64,000 nt of DNA from assembly GCF_003002025.1 (NCBI RefSeq), contig NZ_PVZB01000002.1:310001-374000 (forward strand). The letters are read 5' to 3'. Every line of letters starts with the position of its first letter. The stretch's first letter is position 1. The notes under the pieces are model-generated. The model did not search any database and was not told where the DNA came from. It saw nothing but the letters and a program-made list of their open reading frames with translations. The translations under genes and the position numbers were made by a program. Source of the stretch: Paraburkholderia sp. BL25I1N1. Its GTDB lineage: Bacteria > Pseudomonadota > Gammaproteobacteria > Burkholderiales > Burkholderiaceae. This document shows, in pieces, positions 56,853 to 64,000 of the stretch.

Positions 56853-58292
56853 ATGAGCGGCAGCGAGACACGCAACACGCACGTCGGTTGGCTTCCGTAT
56901 ATCGTCGCGGCCACCTTCTTCATGGAGTATCTCGACACCACGGTGATCGCCACCGCGTTGCCGCAGATGGCGCACTCGTTCGGTGTCGGCCCCAACAGCC
57001 TCAGTCTCGGCATGACGGCCTACATGCTGGCGCTGGCGATCTTCATCCCCGCGAGCGGCTGGGTCGCCGACCGCTGCGGCTCGCGCACGGTGTTCTTCAG
57101 CGCGATCGGCGTGTTCACCGTGGCTTCCGTGTTGTGCGGCCTGTCGCAGAACGTCGTCGAGTTCACCGCCGCTCGTCTCCTGCAAGGCATAGGCGGCGCG
57201 ATGATGGTGCCGGTGGGCCGCCTGATCGTGGTCCGCAGCACCGAAAAGAGCCGCATGATGCAGGCGATCTCGACCATCACGTGGCCGGCGATTGCCGCGC
57301 CGGTGGTCGGCCCGCCGATCGGCGGCTTCATCACGACCTACGCGTCGTGGCGCTGGATCTTTCTGCTCAACGTGCCGTTCGGCCTCGCCGCCATGGCCGT
57401 GGCGCTCGCGCTGGTGCCGAACCTGCGCGGCACCGAACGCAAGCCGCTCGACGTGGTCGGCCTGCTGCTGAGCGGCACTGCGTTGACGGCGATTCTCTAC
57501 GGCGCGGAGCTGGCCAGCCAGCCCGGCGAGAATCCGTGGATCGCGGGGGCGATCATCGTCGGCGGTTTGCTGGCGGGCGTGGTGGCGTTCCAGCATGCGA
57601 AGCGTCATCCGCATCCGCTCATCGACGTCTCGACGCTGAAAATCCCCACTTTTTCCGTGACGGTGGTGACGGGCTCGTTCACGCGCATCGGCATCGGCGC
57701 AGTGCCCTATCTGATGCCGCTGCTGTTCCAGGTCGGCTTCGGCTTGTCGGCGTTCAAGTCGGGGCTGTTGCTGCTCGCGAGCGCGCTCGGCAACCTCGGC
57801 ATGAAGGCGCTGACCACACGCATCCTGCAGCGTTACGGTTTCCGCATGGTGTCGATCGTCGACGTGACGGTCGCCGGCGTGTTCATCATCGCGTGCGGAT
57901 TGCTGAGCCCGAACGTGCCGCTCGCGCTGGTGCTGTTCGTCGTGTTCATCTATGGCGTGGCGCGTTCGATGCAATTCTCCACGCTCGCCACACTCGCCTA
58001 TGCCGACGTCGCGCAACCGCAGATGAGCGCCGCCAGCACGCTATGGAGCGCGGCCGCGCAAATGACAATCGGCCTCGGCATCGCGTTCGGCGCGGTGTCG
58101 CTGCGCGCGGCGGCGTTCTTCAATGGCGAGATCACGGGCCGCGTGTTCACGCTCGACGATTTCCGTCTCGCGTTTCTGTTCGCGGGCGTGGTGACGCTGG
58201 CATCCGTGATCGGCTATATGGGTCTCGCACGCAATGCCGGCCAGAGCATCGGCGGCGGGTCGCGCGGCAGCGAAGACCCGGCCAAGGGTTGA
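56853..58292 (+). CDS. DHA2-family MFS multidrug exporter (EmrB/QacA type)
   Basis: A 479-residue transporter with about 14 predicted helices. The opening FMEYLDTTVIATALPQMAHSF is motif D1 of DHA2 exporters; WVADRCGSRTVFF is motif A; RLLQGIGGAMMVPVGRLIV is motif B; GPPIGGFITTYASWRWIFLLNVPFG is motif C. These use the proton gradient to expel toxic compounds. GGAG precedes the start. No membrane-fusion partner is adjacent, so it probably works alone or with a distant partner. The next gene is 12-36 bp downstream. Confidence 0.92.
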   Translation: MSGSETRNTHVGWLPYIVAATFFMEYLDTTVIATALPQMAHSFGVGPNSLSLGMTAYMLALAIFIPASGWVADRCGSRTVFFSAIGVFTVASVLCGLSQNVVEFTAARLLQGIGGAMMVPVGRLIVVRSTEKSRMMQAISTITWPAIAAPVVGPPIGGFITTYASWRWIFLLNVPFGLAAMAVALALVPNLRGTERKPLDVVGLLLSGTALTAILYGAELASQPGENPWIAGAIIVGGLLAGVVAFQHAKRHPHPLIDVSTLKIPTFSVTVVTGSFTRIGIGAVPYLMPLLFQVGFGLSAFKSGLLLLASALGNLGMKALTTRILQRYGFRMVSIVDVTVAGVFIIACGLLSPNVPLALVLFVVFIYGVARSMQFSTLATLAYADVAQPQMSAASTLWSAAAQMTIGLGIAFGAVSLRAAAFFNGEITGRVFTLDDFRLAFLFAGVVTLASVIGYMGLARNAGQSIGGGSRGSEDPAKG

Positions 58293-58328
58293 CGAGAACG
58301 CACGTTGATAAACGGCAGGAGATACGCG

Positions 58329-58763
58329 TTGCAAGCACACGAACTGACGGTTTCGAATGACAAGGCCGCTCTCGATATGGAGATGGTCTATACGTTCCTG
58401 TCGCGAGAAACGCCGTGGGCCAGGGGCATGCCGCGCGAGACGTTCGAGCGGGCCGTCGCGGGCTCGCTGTGTTTCGGCGGCTATATCGACGGCAAACAGA
58501 TCGCGTTCGCGCGCCTGATCACCGACGAGGCGACTTTCGCGTACCTGTGCGACGTGTTCGTGCTGCCGGCGTATCGCGGTAAGGGATATGCGTCCGCTTT
58601 AATGAAGCGCGTTTTCGCGAGCCCGTCGCTGCAGGGCTTGCGAAGGATCGTGCTGGTGACGACGGACGCGCATCGCGTATACGAGCCGCACGGCTTCACA
58701 GGACTCGCGACGCCGGAACGTTACATGGAGCGGCATAACCCGGACGTCTACAAGCCGGCCTGA
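58329..58763 (+). CDS. GNAT-family N-acetyltransferase
   Basis: A 144-residue GNAT protein when started at TTG 58329, which has AGGAG 7 nt upstream; an in-frame TTG at 58305 lacks such a site. The acetyl-CoA loop is FVLPAYRGKGYASALMKRVF, and LCDVFVLPAY and VYEPHGFTGLATPERYMER follow the usual GNAT strand order. Substrate unknown. Close to the MFS gene, so cotranscription is likely. Confidence 0.88.
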   Translation: MQAHELTVSNDKAALDMEMVYTFLSRETPWARGMPRETFERAVAGSLCFGGYIDGKQIAFARLITDEATFAYLCDVFVLPAYRGKGYASALMKRVFASPSLQGLRRIVLVTTDAHRVYEPHGFTGLATPERYMERHNPDVYKPA

Positions 58764-58929
58764 GCGCAGCGCGCGCCGCGAACCCTCGCGGCGCTGTCAT
58801 CGGTGTGCCACGTTGGATGGTTAATTTGCTGCGGGAACAGAAACCGCACAGACAGTAAAAACCGTCCCCAGCCCATGCCACAGCATTCCGCGCGCGCGAC
58901 CCGCAGCGCTTCCGTCGACGGCGGCCGCC

Positions 58930-59580
58930 TTGTTTAAGGCGGCCTTCGCCAGCGCGCTGCTCAATGCGTTCCTTTCGGCGATGCAGATCGCCATCGGCGT
59001 CATGGCGCATTCGGACGGGCTGTTTGCCGACGGCATCCACACCTTGAGCGACCTCGCTGCTGACGGCGTCGTGCTGATCGTGCTGTACCTCACCACAAGA
59101 CAGCCGCGCACTGCCGGAGCCAGCGCCGACCCCGGCATCGAGCAGGCGCTGGGCGCGCTGTTCATCGCCGCCGCACTGATGGTCACCGCCGCCGGAATGC
59201 TCTGGACCAGCGTCGCGCAAACCTCGACGCTCAGCGGCGGCACCACGATGCATATCGGCGCGCTGGCCGTGAGCGGCTTCGTCATGTTCGCCAAGGAAGC
59301 CCTGTTTCGCTATATGCGCGCCGAAGGCACCCGCACCGGCTCGGCGATTCTGCTGGCCAGCGCGTGGCACGCGCGCGTCGACGCGGTTTCGGCGCTGGTG
59401 GCGACGTTGGGACTCGCCGGCAGTCTGGCCGGCATGCCGATGCTCGATCACACCGTCGGCGCGGCGATCGGCCTGATGATCATGCGCATGGGCTTCGTAA
59501 GCGGCCGCAGTGCGTTGAAGCAACTCTTCGCCGGCTCGCCCGGCAACGCGACTGCCGCCGCCGGTCAACCGGCTGAATAA
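58930..59580 (+). CDS. Short CDF-family metal transporter lacking the cytoplasmic domain
   Basis: A 216-residue cation diffusion facilitator. Metal-site residues Asp41 and Asp45 (ADGIHTLSDLAAD) and His147 and Asp151 (SAWHARVDAVSA) correspond to the zinc site of YiiP-type transporters. The protein ends about 20 residues after the last helix, so the ~90-residue cytoplasmic dimerisation domain of normal ~300-residue members is missing. The only usable start in the open frame is TTG 58930; the frame opens at 58825. Substrate (Zn, Fe, Co, Mn) cannot be told. Confidence 0.85.
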   Translation: MFKAAFASALLNAFLSAMQIAIGVMAHSDGLFADGIHTLSDLAADGVVLIVLYLTTRQPRTAGASADPGIEQALGALFIAAALMVTAAGMLWTSVAQTSTLSGGTTMHIGALAVSGFVMFAKEALFRYMRAEGTRTGSAILLASAWHARVDAVSALVATLGLAGSLAGMPMLDHTVGAAIGLMIMRMGFVSGRSALKQLFAGSPGNATAAAGQPAE

Positions 59581-59599
59581 AATCTGGAAGCGGTTCGCG

Positions 59600-60487
59600 T
59601 CAGCCGTAAGCGCGTTCGCGCATCCACTTCGTCATGATCCATTTATCGCCGCCGAGCACCGGCGCGCCACCATGCAAGGTGAGTGGATCAAGTTGGCGCT
59701 GAGCGTTCATATAACGGAAATACACCGCCCCGCCCTGTCTTGCCGCGACCGATATGCCCGCTTCCGGGAAGATAGTTTCACCGCCGTCCGCCACGTCGTT
59801 CAGGTAGATCACCAGCGTGGCGACGCGCTGGCCGCCTTGCGCGGTATGCACCGCGCTGCCGGGTTGATCCGGCGGAAAGTAGTCGAAGTGCGGGCGGTAT
59901 TCGCCGGTCGTGCCGTAGTGCAGAATCTGCAGCCCTTCGCCGTTTTCGACCGGCCAGTTCATCAGGCTCGCAATACGCCGGTCCATCCGTTCGATGAACG
60001 TGTCTTCGCCGCGCTGATACCAGATGCCTTCGCTGGTGCGATTGCGGATCACGTCTTCCTTGCCGGTATCGGGATTGACCGTGGTGGAGCGCTTCAACCG
60101 ATGACGCGAGCGCTCGATCATCTCGGCGCATTCGTCCGGCGACAACACGTCGCCGAACACGATCACCTGGGGACGCTCGCAGCGCATCAGCACACGCACG
60201 TCGCGATCGTGCGCGCGGATCAGATTGCCGCGCGCGACGGGCGGATCATCGTATTGGTACGTTCGTGGCGCGGCTTTGGCGAGCGCCGCCTCGGTCGCGG
60301 CCGCCGCGGCAAAGGCCGGATTCGCCGCTTTAGCCGGGTCTTGGCCGAAGGTCCTGTGCACGGCCGCGCGCGCGGCGTCGGTGGCAAAACCGGCCTGCAC
60401 CATGGCGTCGACCATCGAATCGGGACTGCAGCCGCGCGCCACGTTGCTGCTCAGCCACTCTTCCCATGCGGCATCCACTACTGGCAT
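59600..60487 (-). CDS. 2-oxoglutarate/Fe(II) oxygenase, prolyl 4-hydroxylase type
   Basis: A 295-residue protein from ATG 60487 (AGGA 5 nt upstream); ATG 60499 is an alternative. The C-terminal P4Hc domain contains the iron HxD in RPHFDYFPP, the distal His in LDPLTLHGGAPV and the 2-oxoglutarate Lys/Arg in GDKWIMTKWMRER. DVLSPDECAEMIERS opens the domain. The N-terminal ~75 residues (WEEWLSSNVARGCSPDSMVDAMVQAGF) form a small helical module often found in these proteins. Target of hydroxylation unknown. Confidence 0.9.
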   Translation of the reverse strand: MPVVDAAWEEWLSSNVARGCSPDSMVDAMVQAGFATDAARAAVHRTFGQDPAKAANPAFAAAAATEAALAKAAPRTYQYDDPPVARGNLIRAHDRDVRVLMRCERPQVIVFGDVLSPDECAEMIERSRHRLKRSTTVNPDTGKEDVIRNRTSEGIWYQRGEDTFIERMDRRIASLMNWPVENGEGLQILHYGTTGEYRPHFDYFPPDQPGSAVHTAQGGQRVATLVIYLNDVADGGETIFPEAGISVAARQGGAVYFRYMNAQRQLDPLTLHGGAPVLGGDKWIMTKWMRERAYG

Positions 60488-60581
60488 AGCATTCCTCATT
60501 CGTCCGCTCGAAGAAATTCAGCATCACGTGGCTGAATGATAGCAAGCAGGCGGTCTTAGGCCCGACTGCGCGGCACGCTGC

Positions 60582-61073
60582 TCAAGTGCGCTGTTGACGC
60601 CGCCGGTAGAGTTCGAGGCCCTTTCGCGCTTGCGCCCGGATAGCGCGCTGCACGAGCGGCGACCAGCCGAGCAGCGTCCCCTTGAGGCCGAGCGCCTGGC
60701 GCGTCCAGCTCCACAAATCGAAGCTGTCGCGATGTTCGACGATGCGTCCGTCGCGGAACACAAAACGGGCGTCGATGCGGTTGACCACCGCGCGCCCTGT
60801 CTGACTGAAGAGATAACTCGCAATCCAGTGGGCGCGGCCGCTGCGCTCGTCCGCTTCGACGCCTTCGAACGTCAGCGAGAAATCTTGCGCGCGCGCCACC
60901 AGCATGCGCCACATATCGCGCGCTTCCTCGCCGCGTAGCTCGCCGAACGCGGGGTCGCTGAAGACGACGTCGTCCGCGTAACAGGCCACCATGGTTTCGG
61001 CGTCGCGTTGCTGGAACGCTGTGTAGAAACGCTGGATCAGATCGGTGTTGGTGTTGGCGTTGGGATGGCTCAT
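60582..61073 (-). CDS. NTF2-like (SnoaL-type) protein
   Basis: A 163-residue cone-fold protein: helices IQRFYTAFQQRDAETMVACY, then the strands FSDPAFGELRGEEARDMWRM and RIDARFVFRDGRIVEHRDSFDLWSW are the SnoaL/NTF2 pattern. A charged helical tail (ARKGLELYRRRQQRT) follows. Such domains serve as isomerases, cyclases or ligand-binding modules; no function can be assigned. Confidence 0.85.
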   Translation of the reverse strand: MSHPNANTNTDLIQRFYTAFQQRDAETMVACYADDVVFSDPAFGELRGEEARDMWRMLVARAQDFSLTFEGVEADERSGRAHWIASYLFSQTGRAVVNRIDARFVFRDGRIVEHRDSFDLWSWTRQALGLKGTLLGWSPLVQRAIRAQARKGLELYRRRQQRT

Positions 61074-61403
61074 TGTTTTGATGGGGTGCGTTGGCCGTTT
61101 TCGAAGTCGATCCGGAAAAGCGCCCGGCGATCATTCGACGGCGGGCACGCCGCACACGATATCGGAAAACGGGCCCAATGGGCATTGCGGCGTGCCTGGC
61201 CGTTCGACGCCGCGCCACGCATCCGCGCGGCCTCGCTGCGGCCGGCCCACAGCTTCTGTTCAGCACGCGGGTCGCTTTTCGTTATATCCTGCTGAATATC
61301 ACGGTACGCTTCGTGGTGCGTGGCGGCGCGTTCTTCGGTACGTCCGTGAGCCGCGCGCGACGAGGCCAAACGAGCCAGTAAGAGCCAACAGGAGCCACTA
61401 GCA
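61074..61403. other. 330-bp divergent intergenic region with ModE-type box
   Basis: Separates the leftward NTF2-like gene from the rightward 199-residue gene. The only clear element is the 24-bp ModE-like operator at 61280-61303. Its left 200 bp shows no recognisable gene or RNA. Confidence 0.6.
61280..61303. promoter_or_regulatory. ModE-type operator upstream of the 199-residue gene
   Basis: CGTTATAT - 8 bp - ATATCACG. The E. coli modA operator has the same 24-bp architecture (CGTTATAT - 8 bp - ACATAACG). The arms here are complementary at 7 of 8 positions. It lies 100 bp before the start codon. A second, nearly identical box precedes the next gene. Confidence 0.75.
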
Positions 61404-62003
61404 GTGCGCAGTCGATCCATCTTATCCGCCCCGGCCGGACGCCTCGGGCGCTCGCCCAACGAGCTTTCGTCGACCATCGTCGCTGTGAAGGCGGCGTCCG
61501 AGCGTGGCCGCGCCGAATCGATCCGCGATGTCGTCGATGCCTACCGTCGTCTCTACGGCAGCGTGCAGCGTTTCGTGCTGATGCTCACCGACGACCCGTT
61601 GAATTTCGCCTCGGTCGGCACGTCGGGCTCGCATTCACTGCACCAGTTGCTGTCGATCCTCGCCGAACGGGCGAGCGCCGCGGCGTTCGCGCGTCTGCAC
61701 GACCTGAAAGCGGCGATCGAAGAAGCACGCTGCGCCGAACAACTGCGCGACGCGATCTTTTGCGACACCTTCAGCAACGACCTGACTGCGCTGCGCAAGG
61801 TGGTCGCCGAACTCGAACGGCTCGATGCGGCCTTCGTGGGCCTGTGCGTCGGGCATGTGCTCGAACAGCACGCACGCGCGGCGAGCGCGACGAGTCCGGT
61901 AGCCGGCCCGCGCCCGGCTGTTGCCCGGAGCCCGGCGGGCGGCACGGCGCCCCGACGCAAAGCGCGCGTCGCCGAACCCGCCCTCACTCCTTCAAACGAT
62001 TGA
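61404..62003 (+). CDS. Uncharacterised protein with ModE-type operator
   Basis: A 199-residue protein I cannot assign to a family. GTG 61404 is the start, with AGGAG 9-10 nt upstream. Residues ~35-155 appear all-helical (SIRDVVDAYRRLYGSVQRFV, HSLHQLLSILAERASAAAFA, LTALRKVVAELERLDAAFVG) with Cys/His scattered in EEARCAEQLRDAIFCD and LCVGHVLEQH; the last ~45 residues are Pro/Ala/Arg-rich and probably disordered. No signal peptide or membrane helix. The ModE-like box upstream and the paired DUF2325 gene suggest a molybdenum- or tungsten-related role. Confidence 0.7.
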   Translation: MRSRSILSAPAGRLGRSPNELSSTIVAVKAASERGRAESIRDVVDAYRRLYGSVQRFVLMLTDDPLNFASVGTSGSHSLHQLLSILAERASAAAFARLHDLKAAIEEARCAEQLRDAIFCDTFSNDLTALRKVVAELERLDAAFVGLCVGHVLEQHARAASATSPVAGPRPAVARSPAGGTAPRRKARVAEPALTPSND

Positions 62004-62041
62004 TTCGCGACATCCGCAGATGAACGTTCTCTCGCGCCCAC

Positions 62042-62065
62042 CGTTATATCTTCCCGAATATATCG
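62042..62065. promoter_or_regulatory. ModE-type operator upstream of the DUF2325 gene
   Basis: CGTTATAT - 8 bp - ATATATCG, arms complementary at 7 of 8 positions. It shares with the box at 61280 the pattern CGTTATATC...GAATAT..CG and identical spacing. It is 85 bp before the DUF2325 start codon and 39 bp after the previous stop codon, so the second gene has its own regulated promoter. Confidence 0.78.
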
Positions 62066-62077
62066 TCGACCGCACTC

Positions 62078-62123
62078 GCGGGGCGAACGTGCGCCATGTG
62101 CTTCACATGCACGTTCAACCCGC
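62078..62123 (+). other. Long stem-loop in the leader of the DUF2325 gene
   Basis: Helices GCGGG/CCCGC, GAACGTGC/GCACGTTC and ATGTG/CACAT stack with a 2x2 internal loop and a 3-nt bulge, closed by a CTT loop. It lies between the ModE-type box and the start codon at 62151, so it would be in the transcript leader; it could alternatively be a protein-binding dyad. Confidence 0.6.
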
Positions 62124-62150
62124 CTGACACGAACCGGATTCGAGATTCCC

Positions 62151-63503
62151 ATGCACACGCCCCCGTTCCGCCTCGCCCAGCCCACGCGTCTGAAACTGTC
62201 CGGCGACGAACTTGCCGGCACCGGCATGCACGTCACCGACGCGTGCTGCGTTCCCGCCAAAGTATCGTTCTCGAACACCAAACGGCGCGCGCGTCTCGCC
62301 GAACTCGACAGCCATTTGCATTGCTCGATCATCGGCACGTGTCTGAGCACGCATGAATTGCGCAAGCTGGTGCCCAAATTCAAGGGACTCGACCGCCGCG
62401 ACGCGAGCGATCTCGAGATTCATCACGCGGCGGTCGAACTCGCGATCGCAGGCGGCGCGGCCGCCAAGGCGCTGCACAAATTGCTCGACGAACGCTATGC
62501 GGGCGCGATCCGCCGCTTCGACAAAGCCGCCGACGACGTCGATCTGCTCAATCTCTGGGACGAAGCGCTGAAGAGCGGCGACATTCCGCCCGCCTACTGG
62601 GCCTTGATGACGCATCCGTTCGCGACCCTGCCCGTCCGTCAGAAGGCATTCGGCGAATTGCACATGCTGTCGCATCTGGTGGGCGCGGCCAATCGCGCGG
62701 ACATACGCCGGCTGGTCGCGCTGGAAGAGGAAAACGCCGCCTTGAAGGAAAAAATCGAGCGTCAGCAGAGCCGCTTGCAGGAGCTCAGCTTGCAACGCGA
62801 CGCGCGGATTGCGGCGCTCAACGAACAGATCGCCCAACTCACGGCGCATTCAACCCGCCAGATCCCCGCCGATGCCGCCGATCTCGCAGCCGAAGCGCAA
62901 CGGCTGCGCGACAAACTGGCCGACGCCGATCAGCGTGTCGCCCTGCACACGAGCCGCCGCGAGGCCGCGGAACACCGCGCGCTGCAGGAACAGGCCGCAG
63001 CACTCGCGCTACGCCGGAGCCACGATCAAACGTTGACGCTGCTCAGACTCGTGCAAAGCGAATGCGACGCCCTCGAACATGCGACGCTGGATGCAGCCGA
63101 CGCGGTGAGCGGAGCCGGCACGCGCCGGGCGAGCCTCGACAGCGTGCAAGGCAAACGGATCGTGTACGTGGGCGGCAGGCCAGGTTCGAACGCCGCGCTC
63201 AAGCGACTGGTGGAAGCGGTAGGCGGCGAACTCATCGTGCACGACGGCGGGGTGGAAGATCGCAAGGGCCTGCTTGCCGCGGCGTTGCCGGGCGCGGATC
63301 TCGTCGTGTTCCCGGTCGACTGCGTTGACCACGATTCGATGAACATGCTCAAGCGCGTCTGCGAACGCCATCAGATCCGGTATCACCCGCTGCGCACGGC
63401 CAGCGTAGCGAGCTTTGTCGAATTGATGGCCCGTCTGTATCCGGAAAATCTCGCGCAACTGGGCAATCCGCCAACTCCGGTGTTTTACCTGCGGCACGGC
63501 TGA
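62151..63503 (+). CDS. DUF2325-domain protein
   Basis: A 450-residue cytoplasmic protein. The N-terminal part holds a Cys/His cluster (HLHCSIIGTCLSTHELRKL, residues ~56-74). Residues ~190-280 are a coiled coil rich in Glu, Gln and Arg (ALEEENAALKEKIERQQSRL). The C-terminal ~110 residues are the DUF2325 domain: KRIVYVGGRPGSNAALKRLV, GGELIVHDGGVEDRKGLL, ADLVVFPVDCVDHDSMN and HPLRTASVASFVEL. Function unknown. The ModE-type operator, the leader hairpin and the convergent ModE-like gene point to a metal-responsive role. Confidence 0.86.
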   Translation: MHTPPFRLAQPTRLKLSGDELAGTGMHVTDACCVPAKVSFSNTKRRARLAELDSHLHCSIIGTCLSTHELRKLVPKFKGLDRRDASDLEIHHAAVELAIAGGAAAKALHKLLDERYAGAIRRFDKAADDVDLLNLWDEALKSGDIPPAYWALMTHPFATLPVRQKAFGELHMLSHLVGAANRADIRRLVALEEENAALKEKIERQQSRLQELSLQRDARIAALNEQIAQLTAHSTRQIPADAADLAAEAQRLRDKLADADQRVALHTSRREAAEHRALQEQAAALALRRSHDQTLTLLRLVQSECDALEHATLDAADAVSGAGTRRASLDSVQGKRIVYVGGRPGSNAALKRLVEAVGGELIVHDGGVEDRKGLLAAALPGADLVVFPVDCVDHDSMNMLKRVCERHQIRYHPLRTASVASFVELMARLYPENLAQLGNPPTPVFYLRHG

Positions 63504-63530
63504 GCGAGCTCTGTTCACGAACCCGGCGGC

Positions 63531-63932
63531 TCAGGAGCGGATCAGCCTGGTCAACTCGGCGATCTGTTTCGCGCAACTGCGCTGCGCCTCGACTTCGACG
63601 TCGCGGTACAGGCGAATGATGGTTTCTCCCACCGGCGTGAGCGTACAGCCGCCGCCGCTCTGACCGCCCTGCTCCGAATGCGTGGCCGGCGACTTGAGCG
63701 AGCGGTTCAGTTCGTCGATCAGCAGCCACGCGCGCCGGTACGACATATCGAGGCTGCGCGCCGCCGCCGAGATCGAGCCGAATTCGCGCACGGCTTCGAG
63801 CAATTCGACTTTGCCCGGCCCGAGCGCGACCGCGTCCGCGCTACGGATGCGCATTCTGAAGCGCACTTCGGGGCGCGTTTTCGCGGCTTTTTTTGCCGCT
63901 GGCGCGGGGGTGTTTTTTGGGGTGTCAGCCAT
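63531..63932 (-). CDS. HTH-only ModE-like regulator
   Basis: A 133-residue protein from ATG 63932 (an in-frame ATG at 63944 is possible). It has the winged helix of ModE: LGPGKVELLEAVREFGSISAAARSL, DMSYRRAWLLIDELNRSL, and the wing GGQSGGGCTLTPVGETII. A basic Lys/Ala-rich N-terminal tail precedes it. Full-length ModE is ~260 residues with two C-terminal molybdate-binding MOP domains; none is present here. It probably binds the two boxes at 61280 and 62042, but how it senses molybdate is unclear. Confidence 0.85.
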   Translation of the reverse strand: MADTPKNTPAPAAKKAAKTRPEVRFRMRIRSADAVALGPGKVELLEAVREFGSISAAARSLDMSYRRAWLLIDELNRSLKSPATHSEQGGQSGGGCTLTPVGETIIRLYRDVEVEAQRSCAKQIAELTRLIRS

Positions 63933-64000
63933 GCGCGAAAGCATACACGAACGGCCGCACAGTCATGCTTGAAGCGCCGGGATGCAATGCCCGTAGTCTT

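Noticed and set aside
56359..56856. 165-residue frame after prpB with repeated GL-FRA segments
   Set aside because: The periodicity is the product of the 9-bp DNA repeat; no ribosome-binding site and no family match.

Overview
The window looks like a chromosomal segment of a plant-associated betaproteobacterium of the Burkholderia/Paraburkholderia type. This is an inference from high GC, gene style and content: a true ACC deaminase with an Lrp-type regulator, a CobG-based cobalamin pathway, PrpR/PrpB and AhpC/AhpF. No rRNA, tRNA, insertion sequence, prophage or CRISPR array was recognised. Coding density is high and the many long antisense reading frames are high-GC shadows.

Layout. 1-4.2 kb: a partial AraC/GyrI-type regulator, a 32-bp tandem repeat, and a LysR regulator divergent from agmatinase (speB) and a polyamine-binding protein. 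4.2-7.6 kb: metR divergent from metE. 7.6-16.7 kb: two divergent cobalamin operons (cobL-cbiD-cobK-cobM leftward; cobG-cobH-cobI-cbiG/cobJ rightward). The rightward one is preceded by a cobalamin riboswitch. 16.7-18.3 kb: a lower-GC cassette of Hcp, a DUF2778/Tlde1-like peptidoglycan-targeting effector and an internally duplicated four-helix membrane protein, best read as a type VI secretion effector-immunity module. 18.5-22.3 kb: an SbcCD/YhaNO-like nuclease pair. 22.5-25.9 kb: a DUF445 protein and an AI-2E-type transporter. 26-28 kb: a flavin monooxygenase plus its DUF2783 partner. 28-32.2 kb: a ketopantoate-reductase-like protein, a class II aldolase, an aromatic aminotransferase and a divergent LysR regulator. 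32.3-39.5 kb: a leftward signalling cluster (large hybrid histidine kinase, CheR, CheB, receiver-kinase, LuxR-type regulator).

39.8-44.9 kb: periplasmic trehalase, large-subunit catalase and a MipA-type outer-membrane protein. 45.3-46.6 kb: an exported methionine sulfoxide reductase pair. 46.7-50.7 kb: acdR/acdS, a LysR regulator, pirin and DoxX. 50.8-53.1 kb: ahpC-ahpF with an OxyR-like site. 53.2-56.3 kb: prpR divergent from prpB, with a sigma-54 promoter and a perfect palindrome at the prpR start. 56.3-61.1 kb: a 9-bp repeat patch, an MFS exporter, a GNAT acetyltransferase, a CDF transporter lacking its cytoplasmic domain, a prolyl-4-hydroxylase-like oxygenase and an NTF2-like protein. 61.3-64 kb: two uncharacterised rightward genes, each preceded by a 24-bp ModE-type operator, facing a gene for an HTH-only ModE-like regulator.

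The two most unusual items are the Hcp/DUF2778/duplicated-membrane-protein cassette and the ModE-box pair (199-aa unknown protein and DUF2325 protein). Much of 41-53 kb serves oxidative-stress defence (catalase, MsrA/B, AhpC/F, possibly pirin and DoxX).
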